A stretch of 64,000 nt of DNA. Origin: Bacteroidaceae bacterium (GTDB taxonomy: Bacteria > Bacteroidota > Bacteroidia > Bacteroidales > Bacteroidaceae). The stretch covers positions 1 to 64,000 of the forward strand of contig JAFSPM010000045.1 in assembly GCA_017442855.1 (NCBI GenBank), written 5' to 3'. Positions 45,587 through 54,944 of the stretch are shown piece by piece; the first letter of the stretch is position 1, and the number at the start of each line of letters is the position of its first letter. Under the pieces are notes generated by a model, which did not search any database, was not told where the DNA came from, and saw nothing but the letters and a program-made list of their open reading frames with translations. Both the position numbers and the translations under genes were made by a program.

Positions 45587-47014
45587 TCAGCTGTTTTTGC
45601 GATACCAATGGCAGAACCAACCTGTAGCAACGACCACTGCCACAGCACCCGCAATATAGGCGATGGTCTTATCCAAGCCGAAAGCAATAGGAGATAGCAG
45701 TAGGAATGATACTGTTACGGTGGTCATAAACATAGCAGGTATCAATGTGATATAGAAATTCTTGCGTTGTTTTACTAAATAAACTGTCTCGGTCCATAAT
45801 ACGATAGTGGCGAGCGACTGGTTAGCCCATCCGAAGTAGTTCCAGATGACATTGAAACCATTCTCATCCTCGATATTGAACCATAGCAGACCTAATGCTG
45901 CCAAGAACAAAGGTATGCAAATCATGAAACGGTTAACAATCTTCTTTTGGTTCAAGTGTATGAACTCGGAGATAATCAATCGTGCACTGCGGAATGCTGT
46001 ATCACCACTGGTAATAGGAGCGGCTACCACACCCAGTAATGCCAAGATACCACCCAGCGTGCCCAACCAACCTTCGGAAACCACTGTCACCACTTGTGGA
46101 GCACTCGATTTGAGCGAAGCACCCAGTGCTTCTGCAGCACCTCCATAGAAGAAATAGGAGGATACAGCAGCCCAAATCAGCGCCACAACACCTTCGGCAA
46201 TCATAGCACCGTAGAAGATGGGGCGCCCTTGCTTCTCATGTTCGATGCAACGAGCCATCAACGGACTCTGCGTTGCGTGGAAGCCACTCAAGGCACCGCA
46301 GGCGATGGTGATGAACAAGCAAGGGAAGATAGGACCAGCCGATGGTTTCAGGTTATCCAGTCCGTCCCACACCTCAGGAATAGCTGGCATATCGATAAGT
46401 AACACCCCACATAGTGCTACTGCCATAAACATCAACGAGAAAGCGAAAACAGGGTAGATGCGTGCTATAATCTTGTCGATAGGTAACATCGTTGCGATGA
46501 TATAATAGAAAAAGATAATGAGGCACCATATCATCACCATCTGGGTATCACCACCCATCTTCTCGCCCAGTATGATGGCAGGGCTATATACGAATACCGT
46601 GCCTACCATCAGCAGCAGGAATACGGAAAAAGCCAACATAATCTTCTTGGGGGTATTTCCCAGATACGTACCTACCAGTTCGGGCACACCCACACCGTCG
46701 TGGCGTACGGACAGCATACCACAGAGGTAATCGTGTACGGCACCGGCAAAGATACAGCCAAACACTATCCACAGATAAGACGATGGACCAAACTGGGCAC
46801 CCATGATGGCACCGAAGATAGGTCCTGTACCGGCTATGTTCAAGAACTGGATCATAAATACCCTCCAGCCCGATAGGGGGATATAATCTACACCGTCTTG
46901 TTTAGCATAGGCAGGGGTGGGGCGGTCGGTAGGCCCGAAAATGCGTTCAACAATCTTGCCATACACTAAATAACCGACCAATAATGCCACCAAGGCAATA
47001 AAAAAAGATACCAT
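45587..47014 (-). CDS. cstA: carbon starvation protein A family transporter
   Basis: 475 residues, a polytopic membrane protein with ~13 hydrophobic segments. MIQFLNIAGTGPIFGAIMGA, GCIFAGAVHDYLCGMLSVRH, GALSGFHATQSPLMARCIEH and APITSGDTAFRSARLIISEF are the family's conserved blocks. The family transports peptides or pyruvate. This is the short form (~480 residues) rather than the ~700-residue E. coli CstA. Divergent from the CPBP gene with overlapping promoters. Confidence 0.93.
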   Translation of the reverse strand: MVSFFIALVALLVGYLVYGKIVERIFGPTDRPTPAYAKQDGVDYIPLSGWRVFMIQFLNIAGTGPIFGAIMGAQFGPSSYLWIVFGCIFAGAVHDYLCGMLSVRHDGVGVPELVGTYLGNTPKKIMLAFSVFLLLMVGTVFVYSPAIILGEKMGGDTQMVMIWCLIIFFYYIIATMLPIDKIIARIYPVFAFSLMFMAVALCGVLLIDMPAIPEVWDGLDNLKPSAGPIFPCLFITIACGALSGFHATQSPLMARCIEHEKQGRPIFYGAMIAEGVVALIWAAVSSYFFYGGAAEALGASLKSSAPQVVTVVSEGWLGTLGGILALLGVVAAPITSGDTAFRSARLIISEFIHLNQKKIVNRFMICIPLFLAALGLLWFNIEDENGFNVIWNYFGWANQSLATIVLWTETVYLVKQRKNFYITLIPAMFMTTVTVSFLLLSPIAFGLDKTIAYIAGAVAVVVATGWFCHWYRKNS

Positions 47015-47033
47015 AGTACTTTTGTTTTACGAT

Positions 47034-47074
47034 TTTGTGTGCAAAGTTAAAGATTTATTATCTTTGTAACCAAA
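47034..47074. promoter_or_regulatory. overlapping divergent promoters for cstA and the CPBP gene
   Basis: Plus: TTTG at 47034-47037, 21 nt, TATCTTTG at 47059-47066. Minus: TTTG at 47071-47074 (reverse complement), 21 nt, TAACTTTG at 47042-47049. The two promoters interlock, so activity on one side should compete with the other. Confidence 0.7.
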
Positions 47075-47089
47075 ATAAACCCAAATAAT

Positions 47090-48007
47090 ATGAAGAAATA
47101 TCTGATTTTACTGGCCAAGCTGATCGTATTTGCGTTAGCGACAGCTTTCTTTATGGCAGCTTTGACGGTTCCATTCGCCTTTTCAAGTGTAGTGGATGTA
47201 AATAATCCCGAACGTTGGGCGGTATTGGCCATCGAAGGCATTCAATTGGTGTCAGTACTATTGGCCGCATGGTTGATTATCCATTATTGGGATGAGTTGT
47301 CGTTTGTCGATGACATGGGTTACCGATGGCGGTATAAGGGCATGGACTTGCTTTGGGGGTTTATCGTAGCAGCTGCCATTTATGCGGTAGGTTTTATCGT
47401 GTCGCTGTTAGCAGGATGGATAAGCGTGGAAGGTGTTCACTTCGATTTTACTTACCTGCTTTTACAATTCCTGCTCTATATACTGGTAGCCTTGATGGAG
47501 GAGTCGATGATGCGTGGTTTCGTACTGGGTCACATGCTCGATGTGGGCATGAATAAGTTCTTGTCATTGCTCATTTCTTCAATCCTGTTTGCCTGCCTGC
47601 ACTTAGGCAATCCGGGCATCACGAACTTTGCCCTATTGAACCTAACGTTGGCTGGCGTTCTGTTGGGTGTGGCCTATATTTATACACGTAATCTGTGGTT
47701 CCCCATCTTCCTGCACCTGTTCTGGAATTTCATCCAAGGTCCGATACTGGGCTACGAGGTAAGTGGCACAGGAGGCAAGAAAACCCTGCTGAAGCTCGGT
47801 ATCTCCGACAATACCCTGATGAATGGTGGTGACTTCGGCTTTGAAGGTTCGTTGCCTTGCACTATCCTGATGATCGTGGCCACAGGCTTGATTATTTACT
47901 GGTTTGAAACAAAAAAGACTACATATGAAGAAGCAATTGTTTTGGTGGATGAGTCTGTTAATGATGGGCCCGATGATAACGATGGCACAGGAACAGCAGT
48001 TGGTTGA
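47090..48007 (+). CDS. CPBP family intramembrane metalloprotease
   Basis: 305 residues with about eight membrane segments. The catalytic motifs are EE-x3-R in LMEESMMRGFVLG (near residue 143), H in ACLHLGNPG, and FLHLFWNFIQG, as in CAAX/Abi proteases. The last ~27 residues (ETKKTTYEEAIVLVDESVND) are encoded over the start of the next gene and are hydrophilic. Role unknown; such proteins can process prenylated or bacteriocin peptides. Confidence 0.88.
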   Translation: MKKYLILLAKLIVFALATAFFMAALTVPFAFSSVVDVNNPERWAVLAIEGIQLVSVLLAAWLIIHYWDELSFVDDMGYRWRYKGMDLLWGFIVAAAIYAVGFIVSLLAGWISVEGVHFDFTYLLLQFLLYILVALMEESMMRGFVLGHMLDVGMNKFLSLLISSILFACLHLGNPGITNFALLNLTLAGVLLGVAYIYTRNLWFPIFLHLFWNFIQGPILGYEVSGTGGKKTLLKLGISDNTLMNGGDFGFEGSLPCTILMIVATGLIIYWFETKKTTYEEAIVLVDESVNDGPDDNDGTGTAVG

Positions 48008-49667
48008 GCTGATGGTGATAGAAACCAGTGATGTGCATGGTAGCTTCTATCCCTACGACTTTATCGACAGAAAAGACGTAAAGGGAAGCTTGGCACGTGT
48101 GCATACCTATGTGGAGGAGCAACGTAAGCAGTATGGCGACAGGGTGTTGCTGCTCGATAATGGTGATATCCTGCAAGGACAACCTTCGGCCTATTATTAC
48201 AACTATATCGACCAGCAATCGCGCCATCTAGCTGCAGAGATGCTGAGCTACATGGGCTTTGACGCAGGCAATATGGGCAATCACGATGTGGAAGTAAGCC
48301 GTCCTGTGTTCGGCCGTTGGGCCGCAGATTGCGATTTTCCCATACTAGGAGCCAATATCATAGAAACAGACACAGGAAACCCCCATTTCAAGCCCTATGT
48401 GGTTTTCGAGCGTGGGGGTATTAGAATAGCCGTATTGGGCATGATTACCCCAGGCATCCCTGCTTGGTTGTCGGAAAACCTGTGGGAAGGCTTGCGCTTC
48501 GACGATATGGAAGAAACCGCTCGCAAGTATATGCCCATCCTGAAGAAGAAAGAAAAGGCCGATGTGGTGATAGGCTTGTTTCATACAGGCGATGAGGCCC
48601 AGTGGCTGAGTGGCATCTATCGTGAACATGCTGCTCAAGAGGTAGCCGAGCGAGTACCTGGCTTCGATGTGGTGTTGTTTGGGCATGACCATAGCCGTGA
48701 TTGTCATAAGATAGTCAATGTCGAGGGCGATAGTGTGTTGCTCATCAACCCAGGCAATGCGGCACATGTGGTGTCGGATGTCACCATTAAGTGCGTAGTT
48801 GAGAATGGGAGAGTGATTTCGAAACAGGTGGAAGGAGAGTTGGCTTCGGTGGATGACCTCCCTGTGAGCGAAGCTTTCATGCAACAATTCTCCAAGCAGT
48901 ATGACGCAGTTACGCAGTTCATCTCCAAGAAGATAGGTCATTTTGCTGCCACCATTACCACACGTCCTGCCTACTTCGGGCCATCTGCCTTTATCGACCT
49001 CATTCATTCCCTGCAACTGACCCTCACGGGAGCCGACATCTCTTTTGCAGCCCCGTTGTCGTATGATGCCCAGATCAAGGAAGGCGATGTGTATGTGAGC
49101 GATATGTTCAACCTCTATAAGTACGAGAATATGCTCTATACGATGGATCTCACAGGTCGTGAAATCTTAGGCGCTTTAGAGTATTCCTATGGTCTTTGGA
49201 TCAACGAGATGAAGTCGAAAAACGACCATGTGCTGCTGATGGATCAGTCGCAGGACAATGCAGGCGATGGACGAGCCAAGTTCCTGCATCCGATGTTCAA
49301 TTTCGACTCAGCTGCAGGCATCATCTATACGGTAGATGTTACCAAACCAGCAGGACAGAAAGTAAAGATTGAGCGTATGGCCGATGGAACGCCTTTCGAC
49401 CTTGACAAGCACTATAAGGTAGCTGTAAACTCCTATCGAGGCAATGGTGGAGGTGAGCACCTCACCAAAGGTGCCGGCATTGCCCACGACGACCTTATTA
49501 AGAGAGTGATTGTCTCTACCGATAAGGATTTGCGCTATTACCTCATGGAGTATATCGAGCAGCATCCTGACGTCAACCCACAGCCGCTGAACCAATGGAA
49601 GCTGGTGCCAGAGGAGTGGACTAAGTCAGCTATTGAGCGTGACTATAAGTTATTATTTGCCCGTTAA
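47925..49667 (+). CDS. secreted 5'-nucleotidase / 2',3'-cyclic phosphodiesterase
   Basis: About 580 residues. Signal peptide MKKQLFWWMSLLMMGPMITM-AQ. Metallophosphatase domain: IETSDVHGSFYPYDF, LLLDNGDILQGQP, GNMGNHDVE, GLFHTGDEA and LFGHDHSRDC (metal and phosphate ligands). C-terminal 5_nucleotid_C domain with SFAAPLSYDAQIKEGDVYVS and YRGNGGGEHLTKGAG. It should hydrolyse nucleotides in the periplasm. Its start overlaps the CPBP gene by 83 bp in another frame. Ends 2 bp before a palindromic repeat. Confidence 0.9.
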   Translation: MKKQLFWWMSLLMMGPMITMAQEQQLVELMVIETSDVHGSFYPYDFIDRKDVKGSLARVHTYVEEQRKQYGDRVLLLDNGDILQGQPSAYYYNYIDQQSRHLAAEMLSYMGFDAGNMGNHDVEVSRPVFGRWAADCDFPILGANIIETDTGNPHFKPYVVFERGGIRIAVLGMITPGIPAWLSENLWEGLRFDDMEETARKYMPILKKKEKADVVIGLFHTGDEAQWLSGIYREHAAQEVAERVPGFDVVLFGHDHSRDCHKIVNVEGDSVLLINPGNAAHVVSDVTIKCVVENGRVISKQVEGELASVDDLPVSEAFMQQFSKQYDAVTQFISKKIGHFAATITTRPAYFGPSAFIDLIHSLQLTLTGADISFAAPLSYDAQIKEGDVYVSDMFNLYKYENMLYTMDLTGREILGALEYSYGLWINEMKSKNDHVLLMDQSQDNAGDGRAKFLHPMFNFDSAAGIIYTVDVTKPAGQKVKIERMADGTPFDLDKHYKVAVNSYRGNGGGEHLTKGAGIAHDDLIKRVIVSTDKDLRYYLMEYIEQHPDVNPQPLNQWKLVPEEWTKSAIERDYKLLFAR

Positions 49668-49669
49668 AA

Positions 49670-49743
49670 TTCGAAAGCCTTATGGATGTGTGTAGGCAGC
49701 ATATCTGCTTGCAGTCAGCTGCCGGCATATCCATAAGGCGAAG
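49670..49743. repeat. 74-bp palindromic element, copy 2 (inverted)
   Basis: Inverse complement of 45454-45527 with two mismatches. Sits immediately after the nucleotidase stop (within 2 bp) and could serve as a transcript-end hairpin. Confidence 0.88.
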
Positions 49744-49798
49744 AACAGGCCAAATCGATGCTAGCATTTTTGGCGCTCGATGCTTCGAAAAGTGACCT

Positions 49799-51868
49799 TT
49801 AATCAGCGAAGGTCATTTCTTTCAATAACCATTGTGCATGGCCAATCTTTTCTACCACGAACAGCAGATACCTGATGTCTAATGAAATATTACGGCAGAA
49901 TTCTGGGTCAAAGGCCAAGTCGCTCATGGTGCCTTCCCATACTCGGTCGAAGTTGATGCCTATCAGCTCGCCATTACCATTGAGGACTGGACTTCCTGAG
50001 TTGCCTCCCGAGGTGTGGTTGGTAGCGAGGAAGCATACGGGCTGGTCGTCATGACCTCCTTCGGCATAGATGTCACGCAGGGTCTGCGGAATATTGTAGT
50101 CGAAGATTTCGGGATTGTCTTTCTCAATGATGCCTTTGAGCGTAGAAATAGGTGAGTAGTAGATGGCATCTGACGGCTTGTAGCCTGCTACCTGACCATA
50201 GGACACACGAAGGGTGCGATTGGCATCAGGGTAGAAGGTCTTGTCGGGTTGGAACTCCATCTGTGCTTTCATATATCTGCGATAGGCCAGGCTGATCTCT
50301 TGGCCCAGACGGCTGACGGTGGGCTGCAGGTCTTTACGATACCACTGGTTGTAGGCTTCGTACATCTCATAAGCTGGGTCGGATTTTATCTTGGAAAGGT
50401 CGTCTTTGGTGAGGCGCAATACCTTGGCCTTGTCAGTGAAGATGGAGCGTGCAAACACGTCGTTTCGCCATGCTTCCAGACTACCATATTGAGCCAGTTT
50501 CTGCGAGTGGTATGCCGGCTTGAACTCTGCGCTGAGCTGTTTGTCGAAAGCGCCCATCATAGCCACGAAAATCTCTTCGTCTATAGGCTGGTAGTAGTCC
50601 TTGTAAAAGTCATCGGCCACATCCTGTACAGGTTTTCCATCCTTCAGTGCCGAGTGGATTCTGCTGGCAAATGACAACAACTCTATGGTAGATACTGTTT
50701 CGTTATAATATTCCTGTGCGCGGAAGTAGGGGTTACGTCGCTCATAGAGTGAAGAAATTTGTTCCAGCAGTCCCTTGTATTCATTCCCTTCTGCCCACTT
50801 GCGGAATCTGTCTTCAAAATCCAACTTCGACTCCACCGTTTTTCTGCGAGCCAAACCTTTGGATTCTCCTTGCCATTTCTTCCAGGCATTAGATACGCCG
50901 GCATTCTTGGATGAATACTGGATGCGTACTGCCTGGTCCTGCGACATATACTTCTTCTGGATATCCAAACGCATTGTACGCAGAGCTATCTTCTCAGGGT
51001 CAGACACCTCGCCCGTATAGCGCACCTCGTCGGAAGTGACATACTCCTTGGTTGTACCAGGAAAACCATACACCATCGTGAAGTCACCCTCTTTCACGCC
51101 CTTGCGAGAGATGGTGAAATAATGTTTTGGCTTATAAGGTACATTGTCCTTGGAGTATTCGGCTGGCTCGTTGTTTTTGTCAGCATAGATGCGGAAGATA
51201 GAGAAATCGCCCGTATGCCTGGGCCACATCCAGTTGTCGGTATCGCCACCAAACTTACCGATGGAAGAGGGGGGAGCACCCACCAGTCGCACGTCGGAAT
51301 AGATCTTATAGACAAAGAGGAAGTACTGGTTGGCTTGGTAGAGACCCTCCACCGTTGAGCGGATACCCTTTCCCTGCTTATTGATAGGCTCGGTGATGAT
51401 TCTGGAATTGGCCTGCACCAAAGAATCGCGCTGACCGTTGGTCATAGAAGGTACATAGCCCTTCAAGACCTTGTCGGTTACATCCTCCATACGCTGCAAG
51501 AAGCTCACGGTGAGTCCGGGATTCGGCAGTTCCTCCTCCAGACTCATGGCCCAGAATCCATCTTTCAAGTAGTCGTGCTCCACTGTGCTGTGCTCCTGAA
51601 TCTGTCCATAACCACAATGGTGGTTGGTAAAGAGCAGTCCGTCAGGAGAGACTACCTCACCTGTACAACCTCCACCAAAGCGCACTACGGCATCTTTCAG
51701 AGAAGCCTTGTTAACACTATAGATATCCTCGGCTGTGAGTCGGAAGCCCTTGGCCTGCATGTCATCTATTCGATTGGAGATGAGTAGTGGTAGCCACATG
51801 CCCTCATCAGCCTTCACTGGCACCAGGCCTGTGAGTAATACTAGAAAGAGTAGAAATGATTTTTTCAT
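49799..51868 (-). CDS. dpp11: S46 family dipeptidyl-peptidase, DPP11-type
   Basis: 689 residues with signal peptide (MKKSFLLFLVLLTGLVPVK-A) and mature DEGMWLPLLI. S46 motifs: [14 protein letters not shown] and nucleophile S624 in [11 protein letters not shown]. The residue 18 after the Ser (673 in P. gingivalis numbering) is Arg in NFDRVWEG, the DPP11 signature that binds Asp/Glu at P1. With the DPP7-type enzyme at 27 kb the cell can remove both hydrophobic and acidic dipeptides from oligopeptides in the periplasm. Length is a little shorter than the ~720 typical. Confidence 0.9.
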   Translation of the reverse strand: MKKSFLLFLVLLTGLVPVKADEGMWLPLLISNRIDDMQAKGFRLTAEDIYSVNKASLKDAVVRFGGGCTGEVVSPDGLLFTNHHCGYGQIQEHSTVEHDYLKDGFWAMSLEEELPNPGLTVSFLQRMEDVTDKVLKGYVPSMTNGQRDSLVQANSRIITEPINKQGKGIRSTVEGLYQANQYFLFVYKIYSDVRLVGAPPSSIGKFGGDTDNWMWPRHTGDFSIFRIYADKNNEPAEYSKDNVPYKPKHYFTISRKGVKEGDFTMVYGFPGTTKEYVTSDEVRYTGEVSDPEKIALRTMRLDIQKKYMSQDQAVRIQYSSKNAGVSNAWKKWQGESKGLARRKTVESKLDFEDRFRKWAEGNEYKGLLEQISSLYERRNPYFRAQEYYNETVSTIELLSFASRIHSALKDGKPVQDVADDFYKDYYQPIDEEIFVAMMGAFDKQLSAEFKPAYHSQKLAQYGSLEAWRNDVFARSIFTDKAKVLRLTKDDLSKIKSDPAYEMYEAYNQWYRKDLQPTVSRLGQEISLAYRRYMKAQMEFQPDKTFYPDANRTLRVSYGQVAGYKPSDAIYYSPISTLKGIIEKDNPEIFDYNIPQTLRDIYAEGGHDDQPVCFLATNHTSGGNSGSPVLNGNGELIGINFDRVWEGTMSDLAFDPEFCRNISLDIRYLLFVVEKIGHAQWLLKEMTFAD

Positions 51869-51907
51869 GGGATTATTTGTTTTAATTGATTTACAAAAAA
51901 CTCTTGT

Positions 51908-53077
51908 TTATCGACGCAGGGTGATGACCGTTATCTCCGGCCACGCTCCAAAACGGAAAGGCAAACCTACGAACCCTATGCCCACATTGACATACAGTCC
52001 TTGTAAACCTTCTTGATACATGCCTCCCCATTCGTCGTATATCCATGAGGCAGGCGACCAACCGAAGAGCATGAACTGTGCTCCGTGGGTATGGCCCGAA
52101 AGCATGAGGTCTATGTCGGTGGTGGGCAATACCTCCCTGCGCCAGTGGGTAGGGTCGTGGCTCAACAAGATGCGGAACATCCCCTCTGTGCCCTCTGATG
52201 CTTTGGGCAAGTCGGCATATTGTGGGAAGGGTGGATTGCCGTCGTTCTCCACACCAATCACGGCAATGCTATCATTATTTCTGTATAGTATATCATGCTG
52301 GTTTTTCAGGAATTTCCAACCCATATTAAACTGCTGCTTTTCCAGATGTTCTTGGTTGCTCTCCTCGTCGCCAGGCTGTGCCCAACGGAAATATCTGCCA
52401 TAATCGTGGTTGCCTAAGATGGAATAAACGCCATCGGGAGCATGCAACTGACTCAGTACATCAACAAACTGATCCAGCTCTTTAGAACGTTGGTTCACCA
52501 AGTCGCCCGTAAAGAAAACCACATCTCCTTGTTGCTCGTTCACAAGTTTCACCATCTCCTTGATAATGCCTGGACGGTCCTTGAAGCTGCCGGAATGGAT
52601 GTCGGAAATCTGCACGATGCGATAGCCATCGAAGCCCTGTGGAAGTCGAGACGAGGTGTAGGTCACTTCCTTCACTTGGAAATGACTTAGTCCAAGCGTA
52701 CTGCCATAAAAAGCTATGCCGAAGAAGCCAACAGCCAGGATGGTGCCCAGCCAAGCGAACCATCGCATGGAGATAGGTTTGATGATAGCGTGCAGGATGC
52801 GACCTATCAGATCTATCAGCATGAAGATGAGCTTGGGCACACCTATACATAGGATGAAGATACCCAACCAGGCGATGATGCTCTGGCGCTCAGACATAGG
52901 ATTTTGAGTGCCGATATATCTGGCACCGATAAAGCCAGCTGCTAAGATAACAGATGGCATCCACCACAGAAGTCTGACCCACTGAGCTTTATTCCACTTC
53001 CTGATGTATAACCAGTAGATATAAGCATCAGGGATGAAAAGCATTAATACGAATATGAATGCAAGACTTTGTAACAT
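51908..53077 (-). CDS. membrane-anchored calcineurin-like metallophosphoesterase (YaeI/YkuE type)
   Basis: 389 residues. The first ~140 residues contain four or five hydrophobic helices. The phosphoesterase domain follows with ISDIHSGSF, VFFTGDLVNQR, GNHDYGRYF, LLSHDPTHW and LSGHTHGAQF, all metal-binding blocks. YaeI-type enzymes act on lipid-linked or UDP-sugar phosphates; the substrate here is unknown. It ends 39 bp before the DPP11 gene start on the same strand and starts 4 bp after the MetH reactivation gene, so the genes may be linked. Confidence 0.87.
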   Translation of the reverse strand: MLQSLAFIFVLMLFIPDAYIYWLYIRKWNKAQWVRLLWWMPSVILAAGFIGARYIGTQNPMSERQSIIAWLGIFILCIGVPKLIFMLIDLIGRILHAIIKPISMRWFAWLGTILAVGFFGIAFYGSTLGLSHFQVKEVTYTSSRLPQGFDGYRIVQISDIHSGSFKDRPGIIKEMVKLVNEQQGDVVFFTGDLVNQRSKELDQFVDVLSQLHAPDGVYSILGNHDYGRYFRWAQPGDEESNQEHLEKQQFNMGWKFLKNQHDILYRNNDSIAVIGVENDGNPPFPQYADLPKASEGTEGMFRILLSHDPTHWRREVLPTTDIDLMLSGHTHGAQFMLFGWSPASWIYDEWGGMYQEGLQGLYVNVGIGFVGLPFRFGAWPEITVITLRR

Positions 53078-53081
53078 AGTA

Positions 53082-53981
53082 TTATAAGTTTGCTGCCAAG
53101 AACTTGCGCATGCTTTCTACAGGCAGTCCTCTGCGTTGTGAATAATCAATAAGTTGGTCTTCACCAATCTTTCCCACATTAAAATAGCGAGCTTGCGGAT
53201 GCGCCATCATCAGTCCGCTGACAGACGCATGCGGGTGCATGGCCCCATTCTCAGTAAGGGTGATGCCGATGCTCCCAAGATGGATCAGCTGGTCGATGAT
53301 GAAATTAACCGACTGATCGGGTAGGGAGGGATAGCCCACTGCTGGTCGTATGCCTTGAAACTTCTCCAATAGCAGGTCGGTCATGCTGAGTTGTTCATCA
53401 GGCGCATAGCCCCACGCCTCTTTCCTGACATACAGGTGCAACTTCTCCACAGAAGCCTCCACCAAACGGTCGCACAGCGTTTGCACCAACAGCTTGCGAT
53501 AAGCATCGTCTGTCTCTGACAAAGTCGAATCGTCAACAGTGGCAGCAAAAACACCCACCTTGTCAGGTATTCCCATCTCCACAGGTCGCACGAAATCGCT
53601 CAGACAGAGATACGGTTGTTCTTTCTGATCCACATGTTGCTGGCGGAGCAAGGGAAAAACAACACCCCCAATCAGCAGGTCATCGCCAGAAGCGTTCGCC
53701 TCGAACACCTGAAAGGCACATTTGCAAGTCAGCTTGCTCTCCAACTTGCCCAACATCTGATGGGCATCGTTCATCAACTTGACGGCTTCGCGAGCCTTGG
53801 CTTGATCCTCCTCAGAAAAACTATTCACCCAAGTGGTTTGGCAACCTATACAGTCATGCACCTGGGCAATAGCAGCATAGCGTGGAGCAAAACCCCACGC
53901 ATGGAAGAAGTAGAGCCAGTTCACAAACTCTGCCACTTCCCCAACTCCGTACTCTACTATTTGTCCTTTTTTAATTTTCAA
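53082..53981 (-). CDS. stand-alone methionine synthase reactivation domain protein
   Basis: 299 residues matching the C-terminal AdoMet-binding activation domain of MetH: LYFFHAWGFAPRYA, EKLHLYVRKEAWGYAPDEQL, GIRPAVGYPSLPDQSVNFII and GAMHPHASVSGLMMAHPQAR (the RPxxGYPxxP block binds AdoMet). There is no cobalamin or folate domain, so it acts as a separate subunit that remethylates oxidised cobalamin on a truncated MetH encoded elsewhere; that is known for split MetH systems and inferred here. Cys-rich segments (CIGCQTTW; LTCKCAFQVF) are unusual extra features. Confidence 0.88.
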   Translation of the reverse strand: MKIKKGQIVEYGVGEVAEFVNWLYFFHAWGFAPRYAAIAQVHDCIGCQTTWVNSFSEEDQAKAREAVKLMNDAHQMLGKLESKLTCKCAFQVFEANASGDDLLIGGVVFPLLRQQHVDQKEQPYLCLSDFVRPVEMGIPDKVGVFAATVDDSTLSETDDAYRKLLVQTLCDRLVEASVEKLHLYVRKEAWGYAPDEQLSMTDLLLEKFQGIRPAVGYPSLPDQSVNFIIDQLIHLGSIGITLTENGAMHPHASVSGLMMAHPQARYFNVGKIGEDQLIDYSQRRGLPVESMRKFLAANL

Positions 53982-54006
53982 TTGTCAATTTTCAATTGTC
54001 AATTAA

Positions 54007-54858
54007 TTACGCGAGTTGGCAAACCGCTTTCATATAACCGTATGACTCGGCAATACCCATGAACGGATTATCCATATCCTTCTCGTACTCCAGGCTACAC
54101 ATACCGTCGTAGCCCACTTTGCGCATCATGCGCACGAAAGCAGGGAAGTCAATCTTGCCACGTCCCATCTCGATGCACTTGCCCTCTTTCGAGTTGTCCG
54201 TCTCATCCTTGATGTGCATGTCAAACACACGAGTGTGGTACTTCTCAAGGTCGGCCACAGGGTCGGCACCGTTGCGTAAGTCGTGCCCAATATCCAGACA
54301 CATACCGATGTTAGGGTCGAGGTCCTTCACCTTATCCCAAATCACTGTAGCATCCTGATATACGTCCAAGTCGGGTCCATGCAGGTGGATGGCATATTTT
54401 ATTTCAGGATATTCCTTGATTTTTTTGTCCACGTAAGGCAACAATTCGTAGGGAGGCACGCTAAGCATCACTTTGGCACCCACTTTGCGAGCGTAGGCAA
54501 AAGCCTTGTCCACCTCTTCCTCCGTATTCTGATAGATAGGCCCCACGCCGTAGCCCGTCACCCCATATTCCGCACACTTGGCATGAAATGCCTTGATCTG
54601 CTCGTCCGTAGCATCCAGTGGCAAGTGGAAATCCTTGATGCAGAGGTAGTGTATGTCACACTGCTGCAAGGTCTTCAGAGCCGTATCGATGTCAAACAGA
54701 TGGAATGTCCAATCTGCACAACTCAGATGAAACTTGTTATCGGCAGCAGTGGTTTTAACCTCTTCCTCCTTTGCAGGAGCAGCGTTGCAACTGCTCATTG
54801 CCAGAGCAGCACCCCCTACCAATCCAGTTCTGATAAATGTTCTTCTTCCAATCTTCAT
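54007..54858 (-). CDS. sugar phosphate isomerase/epimerase-like TIM-barrel lipoprotein
   Basis: 283 residues. MKIGRRTFIRTGLVGGAALA carries a Tat-like twin Arg and is followed by MSSC, a lipobox. The mature part is an AP_endonuc_2/xylose-isomerase-like TIM barrel: HLSCADWTFHLFD, IHLHGPDLDVYQD, GMCLDIGHDLRNGADP and VFDMHIKDETD hold metal ligands, with SLEYEKDMDNP near the end. Tat plus lipidation suggests a folded, metal-loaded export. Substrate unknown, probably a keto-sugar or inositol-like compound. Short AATTGTCAATTTTC repeats fill the 25 bp after the gene. Confidence 0.85.
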   Translation of the reverse strand: MKIGRRTFIRTGLVGGAALAMSSCNAAPAKEEEVKTTAADNKFHLSCADWTFHLFDIDTALKTLQQCDIHYLCIKDFHLPLDATDEQIKAFHAKCAEYGVTGYGVGPIYQNTEEEVDKAFAYARKVGAKVMLSVPPYELLPYVDKKIKEYPEIKYAIHLHGPDLDVYQDATVIWDKVKDLDPNIGMCLDIGHDLRNGADPVADLEKYHTRVFDMHIKDETDNSKEGKCIEMGRGKIDFPAFVRMMRKVGYDGMCSLEYEKDMDNPFMGIAESYGYMKAVCQLA

Positions 54859-54944
54859 GATATTTCAAATTTAAATATTCGTTTCAAGTTACCCCTCTGG
54901 CTCTTCGAGCCACCTCCCCTTTACATGGGGAGGAACTTTGGGTA

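Noticed and set aside
45454..49743. Inverted 74-bp elements as ends of a composite transposon
   Set aside because: No transposase lies between them, the enclosed genes are ordinary core genes, and no target-site duplication was seen. Kept as a repeat pair only.
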